A stretch of 64,000 nt of DNA from CAUZIZ01 sp965218775 (GTDB lineage: Bacteria; Acidobacteriota; UBA6911; RPQK01; JAJDTT01), in NCBI GenBank assembly GCA_965218775.1, contig CBDCLS010000003.1:248001-312000 (forward strand). Direction: 5' to 3'. The notes below the pieces were generated by a model. The model was not told where the DNA came from. It ran no database searches and saw only the letters and a list, made by a program, of their open reading frames with translations. The position numbers were made by a program, and so were the translations under genes. Shown here piece after piece: positions 51,602 through 60,263 of the stretch; position 1 is the stretch's first letter, and every line of letters starts with the position of its first letter.

Positions 51602-54600
51602 CTACCATAGAAACTTCAGTCCAAACTGGATGATCCGGGGATCTAGGGCGCTCAAGACTCGCCCAAAAGTGGTGGATTCAACGTTACGAGTTACGGGCGC
51701 GCCGAAGTTCGGGTGGTTAAACAGGTTGAAAAACTCTGCACGGAACTGCACCCTAAGCGGTTCCCGAACGCCAAAGTTCTTGATAAGGGCTAAGTCTTGA
51801 TTGATTACACCGTCGATGTCGAGGAAATAATAACCAGAATTACCCACGGTGTTGTTAGCAGGAACGGGAAAGCACCCTCCATCAAACCATCTCTCCGGCT
51901 TGCGCTGATCCGTCGGAAGATTGCCGTCACAGATTCGGTTTGGAAGCCTCTGAGTGAGGATGAGTCTGTTCGAATAGTCCCTAGCAGTGCGCGGGTAGGT
52001 CGGAAATCCTGATTGCAGTACAGTGATGCCGGTAACCATCCAGCCTCCCAAAAGGGAGTTCGCTACAGCGTTGTCCGACCTGAATGGCAGATCATAGAGC
52101 CAACTAAACACATAGCGATGCCGCTGATCCTGTTGACACCGCGACCTGTCCGTATCACCAAGGTGATAATCTCTCGTAGACTCGAAGGAGTCCTGGTCAA
52201 TACATTTGCCCCAGGTGTAGTTGGTCAGGAAGGATAATCCACCTCCCATTTCTCTTTTCAAGGTCAACTGCAGACCGTGATAGTAATCGTTGCCATCATT
52301 TCGTGGGTACGCAATGCGGCCAAAATCCGGAAAGGGACGAAGAGTTTGCACTTCCCCTGTGAAATCAAGTGGAGGAGGTTCTTGCAGGTTATTGAGCTCC
52401 CTCCGTTTGCTTATTTTAGTCCCTTTTGATCCAATATAGGCTACCTCTGCGAACATACCGCCGGGAAATCTTTGCTGGATACTTAATGTCCAGGCTTGAA
52501 CATATGGAATGCGGGAAGTCGGCTCATAACCAGCTGTGGCCAAATTAGGATCCCGAATCGGAGTGTCAGTTGTGAACTTCGGGAAAAATTCAGTCGTGTC
52601 CATGTTGATAGTCGGAGTTCTGGGGTCAGTGAGAAGCGCGTGAGCAAATACGAACGGAGGCTGTTGCTGTTGAAAATCCAGTTGATTCCCGATTAGCTCT
52701 TGATGAAATATTCCGTAGCTGGCCCGAATGGCGGTATCCGGCAAGGGAGTGTAGGCTAAACCGATCCGGGGCGACCAATTGTTTCTATCCGGAAAAAACA
52801 TGCCCTGATGGGGAAAAATACGGCCAAGATCTCCCAGACCGGAGCCCTTTTCATATAGGAATCCGCCTCCCGGGACCTCTCGATCAAAGCTGCCAATTCT
52901 ATGGTTGCCCCCCCCCAAGGCTTGAAAGTAGTCATAGCGTAAGCCCAGGCTTAGAGTGAATTCTTGCGAGAGTTGGATCTCGTCATCGATGTAATAGGCT
53001 TGCCAGAAGCCGTACCGATCCGCTGGCTGCTCGATATCCCGCCCCAAAGCCCTATCGGGGATTCCCAGCAAGTAGTTAGCCGCAGAATTTCCAGTGAAGC
53101 TGGTGGTAAACTGAAACGCCGGAGGTTGGAACACCGCTATGAGCTGACGCATGTACACTCTCTGCAATTCAAAACCCACGTTGAGGCGGTGCCGACCACG
53201 CGAGTAGGAGAGGTTTTCGATGAAGTGAAAGTCGTTCGTCGTTTGAGGGAGGCAGACGGTTGGGGGACCGATAGCGGTGAAGGCCGCCATTTGCACGCTG
53301 GGAAGTCCGTTGCATAGAGGAAGGCTCAAGACATTCTTGATCCCAAATCCGTCTATAAAATCAGGCATCTCCGGTCCTCTAATGGGTGCAAACCCTACAT
53401 TTACCACCCGGTTCAGTCCCACCCTAAAATCATTCAAAAGCTGGGGGCTAAAGATGTGGGTCCAGCCCACCACTGCGTTTCGAGCGAACATTGGTCGCGA
53501 GATCCCGCTCTCGGGCGTAAAACCCTCAGTCTCTCTGCCTAAATTATGGTGTGTATATCTCCCAAAAAAACTGTCCTCCTCCCTAGGTGATAAGTCGAGC
53601 CGAAACGAGTACTTGTCGTCATCCAGCTGCTCACTTGCACCAATAGCTCTATTGACTACTCCCGGCCTATTGGGAGCAGGAATGAACTGATTGTAAGAGT
53701 TGGCAAAGTTTGAAATACGGTTAGGCGGAATTATGTTTCCAGGGAAGGGCTCGCCAGTGACGGGATCAATGATCGGAGCCTGGCCGGAGAAATTCCCTGC
53801 GAGCGTTTCTGGGGTCGGTACGCTCCCCAGGATTGGAAAAGCCCCCCGGGTCCGTAGCCCCTCATAGTCAGCGAAAAAAAACAGCTTGTTTTCAATGATC
53901 GGGCCTCCTCCAGCGATCCCAAATTGGTTCTGCCGCAAGGGGAGCTTTTCCGAGGCAAAGAAATTTTTGGCATCCAGGACGTCATTTCTAAGGAAATTCC
54001 ACGCGGAACCGTGAAATTTATTGGTCCCCGACTTCGTCACGACATTGATCCTTCCAGTTACACCCGTACCGGCTGCAGAGTAGCCGCGCTCAACCTTGAA
54101 TTCGGCAACAGCGTCCGCGTTGATTTGGAGCCCCAGCGGGCCGTAGGTTCGAGACTTACTGGGGATTCCATCAAAGCGGAATACGGTGCTATACTCCCGC
54201 TGTCCTCCAATGGCGACTGCTACTTTTCGTCCACCGCCCAACGCGGTGGGGACACTGAAGCCCTGTCCGTTACCTGGCTGGCTCATTCCCGCGGAGAGCA
54301 TGGCCAACTCAATGATGCTCCGTCCGCTTAAAGGGAGCTCAACGAGCTGGTCCTCTGTAATCACCTCCCCTATGGCCGGATTTTCGGTGCCTAGTGTAAT
54401 GGTTTCAGCCTGGACGGTAACCTGTTCTGTAACCTCCCCGAGTACCATGGTGATGTCGTGACGAGCTTCCTGATCCACCCTGAGTCGAATATCCTGTAGA
54501 AGCGCTGTTTTGAATCCTGGGAGCGTTGCCTCGATCTGGTACAGTCCCGGGGGGAGCAGAGGCACTACATAAGCCCCCCGATCGTTGGTCACCGTAGTAC

Positions 54601-54766
54601 GGGATATATTAGTGGCAACGTTGGTGATAGTTACCTCCACGCCGGGAACCACTCCAGCAGTCTCGTCGGCGACCCTGCCCAGTATAGTTCCCGTGATCGT
54701 TTGCGCCACAAGAAGCGGTGGACAAAAGAAAGCACACAGTAAAATAACCACTCCTAATCTTCTCAT
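51602..54766 (-). CDS. Oar-like TonB-dependent receptor with carboxypeptidase-regulatory domain
   Basis: A 1054-residue outer-membrane protein. Signal peptide 1-21 (VILLCAFFCPPLLVAQ); CarboxypepD_reg-like domain about 24-105 (GRVADETAGVVPGVEVTITN, GLYQIEATLPGFK); plug domain about 130-245 (LPLSGRSIIELAMLSAGMSQ); then a beta-barrel with many aromatic, amphipathic strands, ending LDPRIIQFGLKFLW with a terminal aromatic residue as needed for barrel insertion. No TonB box is obvious. In Acidobacteria such receptors are expanded and thought to take up complex carbon compounds. It follows the GWxTD gene by 47 bp on the same strand, so they may be cotranscribed. Intact. Confidence 0.92.
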   Translation of the reverse strand: MRRLGVVILLCAFFCPPLLVAQTITGTILGRVADETAGVVPGVEVTITNVATNISRTTVTNDRGAYVVPLLPPGLYQIEATLPGFKTALLQDIRLRVDQEARHDITMVLGEVTEQVTVQAETITLGTENPAIGEVITEDQLVELPLSGRSIIELAMLSAGMSQPGNGQGFSVPTALGGGRKVAVAIGGQREYSTVFRFDGIPSKSRTYGPLGLQINADAVAEFKVERGYSAAGTGVTGRINVVTKSGTNKFHGSAWNFLRNDVLDAKNFFASEKLPLRQNQFGIAGGGPIIENKLFFFADYEGLRTRGAFPILGSVPTPETLAGNFSGQAPIIDPVTGEPFPGNIIPPNRISNFANSYNQFIPAPNRPGVVNRAIGASEQLDDDKYSFRLDLSPREEDSFFGRYTHHNLGRETEGFTPESGISRPMFARNAVVGWTHIFSPQLLNDFRVGLNRVVNVGFAPIRGPEMPDFIDGFGIKNVLSLPLCNGLPSVQMAAFTAIGPPTVCLPQTTNDFHFIENLSYSRGRHRLNVGFELQRVYMRQLIAVFQPPAFQFTTSFTGNSAANYLLGIPDRALGRDIEQPADRYGFWQAYYIDDEIQLSQEFTLSLGLRYDYFQALGGGNHRIGSFDREVPGGGFLYEKGSGLGDLGRIFPHQGMFFPDRNNWSPRIGLAYTPLPDTAIRASYGIFHQELIGNQLDFQQQQPPFVFAHALLTDPRTPTINMDTTEFFPKFTTDTPIRDPNLATAGYEPTSRIPYVQAWTLSIQQRFPGGMFAEVAYIGSKGTKISKRRELNNLQEPPPLDFTGEVQTLRPFPDFGRIAYPRNDGNDYYHGLQLTLKREMGGGLSFLTNYTWGKCIDQDSFESTRDYHLGDTDRSRCQQDQRHRYVFSWLYDLPFRSDNAVANSLLGGWMVTGITVLQSGFPTYPRTARDYSNRLILTQRLPNRICDGNLPTDQRKPERWFDGGCFPVPANNTVGNSGYYFLDIDGVINQDLALIKNFGVREPLRVQFRAEFFNLFNHPNFGAPVTRNVESTTFGRVLSALDPRIIQFGLKFLW

Positions 54767-54813
54767 TTTAGCCCCCTACTATATTAGGATTTACAGGGTT
54801 TCACGAAATTCCA

Positions 54814-56472
54814 TCATGACTCGGCTAATATAACCTGGAAGCGGGTCTTTCGGGCCACTTTTTTTTGTTGGATCAGATCCTCGACCATCAACTCCAGCGT
54901 GTAGTGTCCGGCTTTGACACCCTGGAGCGAAAAGAGAAAGGCTGTGGCCACACGGTCAGCCAACACCTCAAAAAGAAACTGATCCGGCCCCTCGGCCAGA
55001 ATTTGCCCTTGACCGTCTTTGATGACAGCCAAGATTTCAAGATCGGGATATGAGATCGCACTGTCGAGAGTGAAGTCATAGACTTCGAAGTAAAGACCGA
55101 GTCGTTCCCCCGTGTGAAAGCGATTGTTGCTCGCGGGATAGACCTTCCATCCTAAGACGGTGACAAACGGATCTGGAAAGCTTCCGTCCTTGGCCGGGGT
55201 GATGAGATCGGAAAGTAGCAGCGAAGAAAGAGAAAGTTCATCCACCACACGAGTAGGAAGATCCAACTTCTGTTCTACATACCCAAACCTCTCGCTATGG
55301 GCGTCCTTGAGAACCAGGTTCAGTTTGTACAGACCGGACGGCAGCGAGATGACCTTTTGATAACGTTTGTGCTCGATTGGGCCAACTCGCCCCGTCGGCC
55401 GGTCGTCATAAATGGTCTCCTCAAACTCCCGTACGATTCTGCCTCCTGGGCTCGTCAACGATCCGTAAATGTGGACGGTGGCGCGCTCCCTGTTCTCAGT
55501 TAAGGGTTGGTAGGTCAGCTCTGAGAGAGGAATAAAAATCGTGATCGGTGCTAAGAATGACGCCTCATTCAACTGCGAATATGAATTGACCGCCGAAACA
55601 GGAAACTGGTTATAAGTGACTCGGGCAGTGACTTTCGCTTTCAAGTCATTGAACTTTATCTCAGGTGGCTTCTGCAACTGGAAATATCTTTCGACGCGAA
55701 GAAAGGGATTGTCGCCTGCTCTGCCGTAGACATCGTCGTCTCCGCCGATTGGTCGCATGAGATCCATCGACCTCACACGGGCAGCTCGGGTCTCCAAGCC
55801 CAACTGCTCGAATAAGGTAGGCCCGCCACCCGTCATCATCAGGAGTGCATCCTTCTCCTCAGGTCGCAGAGCGATGCGGTAGTCGCCCGTGCTAGACCGA
55901 TCCACAAACTCGATCTCAACGCCGCTGTCTATTCCTTCAATGTGGTTGTAAAACCATTTCTCCATGGCGTATACCTTGGTTGTGCCTCCCCCTTCATCGA
56001 GGTCCCGATGATAATTTGCTCCTGCACCGTAACGGTCAGTGGAAGTGGGAGGACCAAAGGTTATATAGACACGCCCCCGATCAGTCTTCCACCCAGAAAT
56101 GCCGGCGTTTCTGAACTGTTCGTTCGCATAGGCCACGCGCCGGTAATGCTCAGCCTGAAACTCGTTAAATGCGGTTGCCGAATCCGTATCGCGGCGGCGC
56201 CAGAACTGTTCAATGAAATTCTCTTTCTCCACGTCGGTAGAGAGCTTTTCAAAGACGGATCTTTCTTCAGGCGTGATGATATAAACGACGTCTTCCTTTA
56301 GCCACTTCGAAAAATGATCTACTTTTTCTTCCTTTCGCTGCTGCTCCTCCTGCTTTCGCTGCTGCTCCTCCTGCACAAAGGAAAGGCGGGTCGGTGCTGC
56401 CAAGCCTCGGGTGGGTAGTAAAAGCAACGCAACCGCCCAGAAAAGTGTACGAATTTTTCTCCCCACCAACAT
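54814..56472 (-). CDS. GWxTD-domain protein
   Basis: A 552-residue exported protein. The start at 56472 (MLVGRKIRTLFWAVALLLLP) gives a standard signal peptide; the longer frame to 56511 is unlikely. After a Gln/Glu/Lys-rich repeat (EEQQRKQEEQQRKEEK) comes the GWxTD domain: EEFWRRRD-type helix (FIEQFWRRRDTDSATAFNEF), then GISGWKTDRGRVYITFGPPT (about 125-144). A C-terminal beta-sandwich follows. GWxTD proteins are widespread in Acidobacteria and have unknown function. It lies directly upstream of the TonB-dependent receptor gene, suggesting an envelope role. Confidence 0.9.
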   Translation of the reverse strand: MLVGRKIRTLFWAVALLLLPTRGLAAPTRLSFVQEEQQRKQEEQQRKEEKVDHFSKWLKEDVVYIITPEERSVFEKLSTDVEKENFIEQFWRRRDTDSATAFNEFQAEHYRRVAYANEQFRNAGISGWKTDRGRVYITFGPPTSTDRYGAGANYHRDLDEGGGTTKVYAMEKWFYNHIEGIDSGVEIEFVDRSSTGDYRIALRPEEKDALLMMTGGGPTLFEQLGLETRAARVRSMDLMRPIGGDDDVYGRAGDNPFLRVERYFQLQKPPEIKFNDLKAKVTARVTYNQFPVSAVNSYSQLNEASFLAPITIFIPLSELTYQPLTENRERATVHIYGSLTSPGGRIVREFEETIYDDRPTGRVGPIEHKRYQKVISLPSGLYKLNLVLKDAHSERFGYVEQKLDLPTRVVDELSLSSLLLSDLITPAKDGSFPDPFVTVLGWKVYPASNNRFHTGERLGLYFEVYDFTLDSAISYPDLEILAVIKDGQGQILAEGPDQFLFEVLADRVATAFLFSLQGVKAGHYTLELMVEDLIQQKKVARKTRFQVILAES

Positions 56473-56571
56473 ACCAACCCGGATTATAACACTCAGCCAA
56501 AAACTGCACAAGGGTTGCAGCTTCCAGAAGTTCCCCGAACCTCCAGGGAGAGCACCCCTTATTGCTGATTC

Positions 56572-57120
56572 TTATCTTAGAGGCCGTGTCGTCTCAAGGA
56601 TTCGCTTTTTTTCCTGGCCGTCTTCTTCAATCGTCAGGATTTGGTTGGCTCGCACGTTGAAGGTCTTTTGGCGAATCCCGCTTGGCCATTCGATTTCCAG
56701 GCTAGCCAGTTCTTGCGGTTGCCACCGTCATTCCTTAGCAGCTGCAGACCGCTGCCATTGTTGGTGACCAGCACATCGATGTCCCCGTCATTGTCATAGT
56801 CGAAAAACCGAGCACCAAATCCCACCTTCAGAAAGCTGTCTTCTCGAATCCCGCTATGGCGTGTAACTTCAGAGAAGGAACCGTCTCCCAGGTTACGAAA
56901 CAAGGCGTTTCCTTCACTTGTAAAGTTCGTGACAATCAGGTCCAGATGCCCGTCGCCATCGTAGTCGCCAAAGTCCACCCCATGCCGGCTCTTGCATGTC
57001 CGTTCTCATCATAAGCCACACCGGCGATGAAACCGATTTCCTGGAAGGTCCCATCTCCTTGATTGTGAAAAAGAAAATCGGCGACCGTGTCACAGGGTGC
57101 TACACTCGATGTGAATGGCG
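56572..57120 (-). pseudogene. FG-GAP/ASPIC-UnbV protein fragment with frameshifts and internal deletion
   Basis: Pieces in order on the minus strand: VADFLFHNQGDGTFQEIGFI then GVAYDENGHARAGMG; a frame change near 56982; VDFGDYDGDGHLDLIVTNFT and ARFFDYDNDGDIDVLVTNNG (calcium-binding FG-GAP loops); NRKNWLA; then, after a jump that drops most of the ASPIC domain, LEIEWPSGIRQKTFNVRANQ to a stop at 56572. The 5' end is also missing. Intact relatives (CRTAC-type) have 500 or more residues. Clearly inactive. Confidence 0.8.
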
Positions 57121-57133
57121 GCTGGCTAATGCA

Positions 57134-57840
57134 CTAGCAAGAAACTTCCTCCACCTTGCCACTCAAGGCTGAGCGATAGGCTGCCTCCAGGAGCTGGACA
57201 ACCCTGGCACCAAGCTCCGCAGGCGAGCTGTTTTCGACCTCCTTTCCCAGGATGAGATCAACAAACCGGTTCACTGGCTCCACGCAGCTATAAGTCCCTT
57301 CTCCAGGTTGCATTTCTTTCACAAAGTCCTCCCCCTCGTGTCGACGAATCTCCAGCCTCTCTCTCTCTGACTCAAGATCCAGCAATAACATCCCTTCTGT
57401 ACCAAAAATGCGCACGTCAAACTGATAATCAAAAGATGCGGCGGCGCCTGAGATCATGGCCGTCGCCCCGTTACTCAAGCGTGCTGAAATAGCATGAAAC
57501 AAATCAACCTGGGTCGGAGACGCTCCCATCATAGCGAATACCTCGCTTGCCTCCAGCCCAGTAATCCAGAGAACGAGACCGAGCAAGTGAGTGGTTTGTC
57601 CATACCCGTAACCGCCGCCTTTTTGAGGATCACTCCAGGTGTCAAGAGCCGGTTTGATGAAAGCATCTTTCACAAAAGAAGGTTCTTGGCCGCTGAAAAG
57701 CTCCAGGGTTATACCCGCCAGCTGACACGTCAAATGGCGAACCTCCCCGATACGGCCTGACTCAATCTGACGCTTTGCCTCACTTGTGAAGCTCATATAG
57801 TTCCAACCATAAGGGATGAGAAAGTGAAGACTTTTTTGCT
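57134..57840 (-). pseudogene. Gfo/Idh/MocA oxidoreductase, 5' truncated
   Basis: About 235 residues correspond to the C-terminal domain: YMSFTSEAKRQIESGRIGEV, GGGYGYGQTTHLLGLVLWIT with the conserved His-type helix, and FDYQFDVRIFGTEGMLLLDL. The N-terminal Rossmann domain (glycine loop, EKP) is missing. Homology starts about SLHFLIPYGWNY (57825); DNA beyond belongs to a truncated dehydrogenase on the other strand. It cannot bind NAD and is probably non-functional. Confidence 0.8.
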
Positions 57841-57854
57841 TTGCCAAATACAGC

Positions 57855-58439
57855 GGTGAAAAAATTGTCAAAGAGGCGGTGGCTGCCTACGGCCGAGTAG
57901 ATCTTGCAGTGCTTTGCGCGGGGATTGCTAAGTTGAAAGATTGGACGGAGATTACGCCTGAAGAGTGGGATCAGACGCTGGACATTAACTTGCGAGGTGC
58001 TTTTCTTTGCCTTCAGGCGATTGCTAAACAGATGATCGCGCAAGGTGATGGCGGCGCCATTGTCAACATCGCGTCCACGTCGGGCCACGGACCGCGGCCT
58101 GACGGCGCCGACTACGGTGCGAGCAAGGCGGGTCTGATCCATTTGACACGCAGCGTGGCACTTGGGCTTGCCCCGCAGCGCATTCGGGTCAACGCCATAT
58201 CACCCGGTGTCACGGAAAAAACGGGCGGGTGGAAGACGGCGGTTCGGGATCGGGCTGCTTTGCAGAGAATATCCGAGGAAGAATATCAGCAGAAGGTTTA
58301 CTCGTTGATCCCACTGGGGCGCGGCGCAGCGCCGGAAGAGATCGCCGGGCTGGTGGCTTTTCTGCTTTCAGAAGAGGCCTCTTTCATCACCGGCCAGATT
58401 ATTATGCAGGATGGCGGTTACAGCTTGAAGGTGGCTTGA
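57855..58439 (+). pseudogene. short-chain dehydrogenase/reductase, 5' truncated
   Basis: About 194 residues from GEKIVKEAVAAYGRVDLAVL to the natural end QIIMQDGGYSLKVA. The NNAG-equivalent CAGIAK, the catalytic Ser (IVNIASTSGHG), YxxxK (ADYGASKAGLI) and the NAISPGV loop are present. The N-terminal 60 residues with the TGxxxGIG nucleotide loop are absent. It is fused back to back with the truncated Gfo/Idh gene, junction between 57840 and 57855. Confidence 0.8.
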
Positions 58440-58828
58440 GACACTGAGGATTTTCGACACTGCTTTGCCATTACGGGAACATCGCCTATCAACTCGGACG
58501 AAAGCTTCACATCCACCCGAAGACCGAAGCGTTTGAAAACCGTGGCTCCGGCAGCGGCCAAGGAACCGAGTGCGGGAATTCTGCACGCTCGGGTCTGTGA
58601 GGGGGGAGGACAGATTCGTTATGCCGAACCTAACCGGGCACGAAGCTGGAAACGGCGGATACTGACAAGGGGACCCTCTCGACGAAGTACTAATCCTCCC
58701 CTACTCGGAGAAACAGGGTGGCGGGGCAATTACGTATTTACGGAATGGTGTACTTAGCTCTCCGATATCCGCTCTAGAGATTTGCAAGCTAGGGCCGACC
58801 TGCTGTGGACCGCGTGCGACGATTGTGC
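58440..58828. other. 390-bp region without a recognised gene
   Basis: No protein or RNA family is recognised. A GACCCTCTCGACGAAGTACT stretch near 58673 resembles the first bases of the 540-bp repeat (CCTCTCGTGG), too short to call a copy. Confidence 0.4.
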
Positions 58829-60241
58829 TTACGCCAGGATGTCGTGGATGACCTGACCGTGCACATCGGTCAGTGTCATGTCCCGGCCGCCGAAGCGGAA
58901 CGTCAGCCGTTCGTGATCCACGCCCAGCTGATGAAGAATGGTGGCGTGCACGTCGTGGATCGAGGTCGGAAGTTCGGCGACAGAGTTGCCGAACTCGTCC
59001 GTCTTTCCATAGGTGATTCCACCCTTGAATCCGCCCCCTGTCAGGAAAATCGTGTAACCGTTGACATGATGGTCACGGCCCACTTTCTCGTCAATCTTGG
59101 GCGTGTGCGGCGTGCGCCCCATCTCTCCCGCCCAGATCACCACGGTCGTCTCCAGCAATCCCCGCTGCTTCAGATCCCGGATCAAGGCCGCCACCGCCTG
59201 ATCCGTGATCAGGGCGTTCTCTTCATGGTACTTCTTCAGATTCTTGTGCTGATCCCAGGGCGAGTTGTTGGCGTGGGTCAGCGGACAGGTGATTTCCACG
59301 AACCGGACTCCCGCCTCCACCAGGCGCCGCGCTCTCAAACACTGCAGCCCGTAATACTTCTGGTACTCATTCTGGCTCTCAAGCCCGTACATCTGGCGTG
59401 TCGACTCCGATTCACCGCTCACCTCCGCCAGGTCCGGAATCAGCGTCTGCAACCGAAAAGCCGTCTCGTAATTCTGAATGGCCGACTCGATCGCGTTGCC
59501 GGCTGTCGAGGAGGCCAGAGTCCCGTCCTGCTCCCGCAACAAGTCCAGTTTACGGCGCTGCACGGTTGGCAGATCCGAGGGGGTGATGTTATCCATCGCC
59601 TGTCCCTTGGCCCGTAGCATGGTGGCCGCGTGGGTGGCCGGTAAAAACGCGTTGCTGAAGTTCTCCCAGCCGCCGTTCGGGATCCAGTCATTGTTGAGCA
59701 GCACGTAGTTGGGTAGATTGTCCCGCTCGCTGCCCAGGCCGTAAGAGACCCAGGAGCCAAAGCTGGGGGCGCGGCCAGTCCCGCTTCCCGTGTGCAGCAA
59801 CAGGTTTTGCTGGCCGTGGAGCGGATTGCGGCCCAGCATGGAGCGAACTACACACAGCTCGTCGGCCACCCCGGCAATGTGGGGCAACAGATCACTCACC
59901 CAGAGTCCGCTCTGACCCCGCTGCTTGAACTCCCACGGGCTTCCCAGCCACACTCGATCCGGGGTCGAATCCGATTTTGTCGAAACCGCCGACTCCCCAA
60001 TGGCTTCTCCCTGACGCTCACTCAGCATCGGTTTCGGATCGAACGTGTCCACGTGACTCGGACCCCCGTCCATGAAACAGAAAATCACGTTCCTGGCCTG
60101 AGCCGGATGGTGCAGACCCTCCGATTTGTCCGTCCCCCCCAGCAATCTCGTTTCCTCGCCCAAAAGAGCCGACAGCGCCAGCATCCCAAATCCATTGGAA
60201 CTGCTCCTCAGCCACTCTCGACGCGTTATCCCACGCGTCAT
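58829..60241 (-). CDS. DUF1501 protein with Tat-type signal
   Basis: A 470-residue exported protein of the DUF1501 (sulfatase-fold-like) family. The start at 60241 gives a twin-arginine-like leader (TRREWLRSSSNGFGMLALSA). Family hallmarks are VIFCFMDGGPSHVDTFDPKP (about 49-68), WVSYGLGSE, FVEITCPLTHANNSPWDQHK, and VIWAGEMGRTPHTPKIDEKV with GRDHHVNGY, which form the metal/active-site region of the alkaline-phosphatase superfamily. It lies 22 bp after the PSD1 protein gene, its near-universal partner in Planctomycetes and Acidobacteria. The pair is thought to act in the envelope on polysaccharide-type substrates; the reaction is unknown. Confidence 0.92.
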   Translation of the reverse strand: MTRGITRREWLRSSSNGFGMLALSALLGEETRLLGGTDKSEGLHHPAQARNVIFCFMDGGPSHVDTFDPKPMLSERQGEAIGESAVSTKSDSTPDRVWLGSPWEFKQRGQSGLWVSDLLPHIAGVADELCVVRSMLGRNPLHGQQNLLLHTGSGTGRAPSFGSWVSYGLGSERDNLPNYVLLNNDWIPNGGWENFSNAFLPATHAATMLRAKGQAMDNITPSDLPTVQRRKLDLLREQDGTLASSTAGNAIESAIQNYETAFRLQTLIPDLAEVSGESESTRQMYGLESQNEYQKYYGLQCLRARRLVEAGVRFVEITCPLTHANNSPWDQHKNLKKYHEENALITDQAVAALIRDLKQRGLLETTVVIWAGEMGRTPHTPKIDEKVGRDHHVNGYTIFLTGGGFKGGITYGKTDEFGNSVAELPTSIHDVHATILHQLGVDHERLTFRFGGRDMTLTDVHGQVIHDILA

Positions 60242-60263
60242 ATTAGGCCAGCTTTTCCATCCT

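Noticed and set aside
58805..59617. Plus-strand frame of 270 codons opposite the DUF1501 gene
   Set aside because: Antisense shadow in GC-rich coding DNA.
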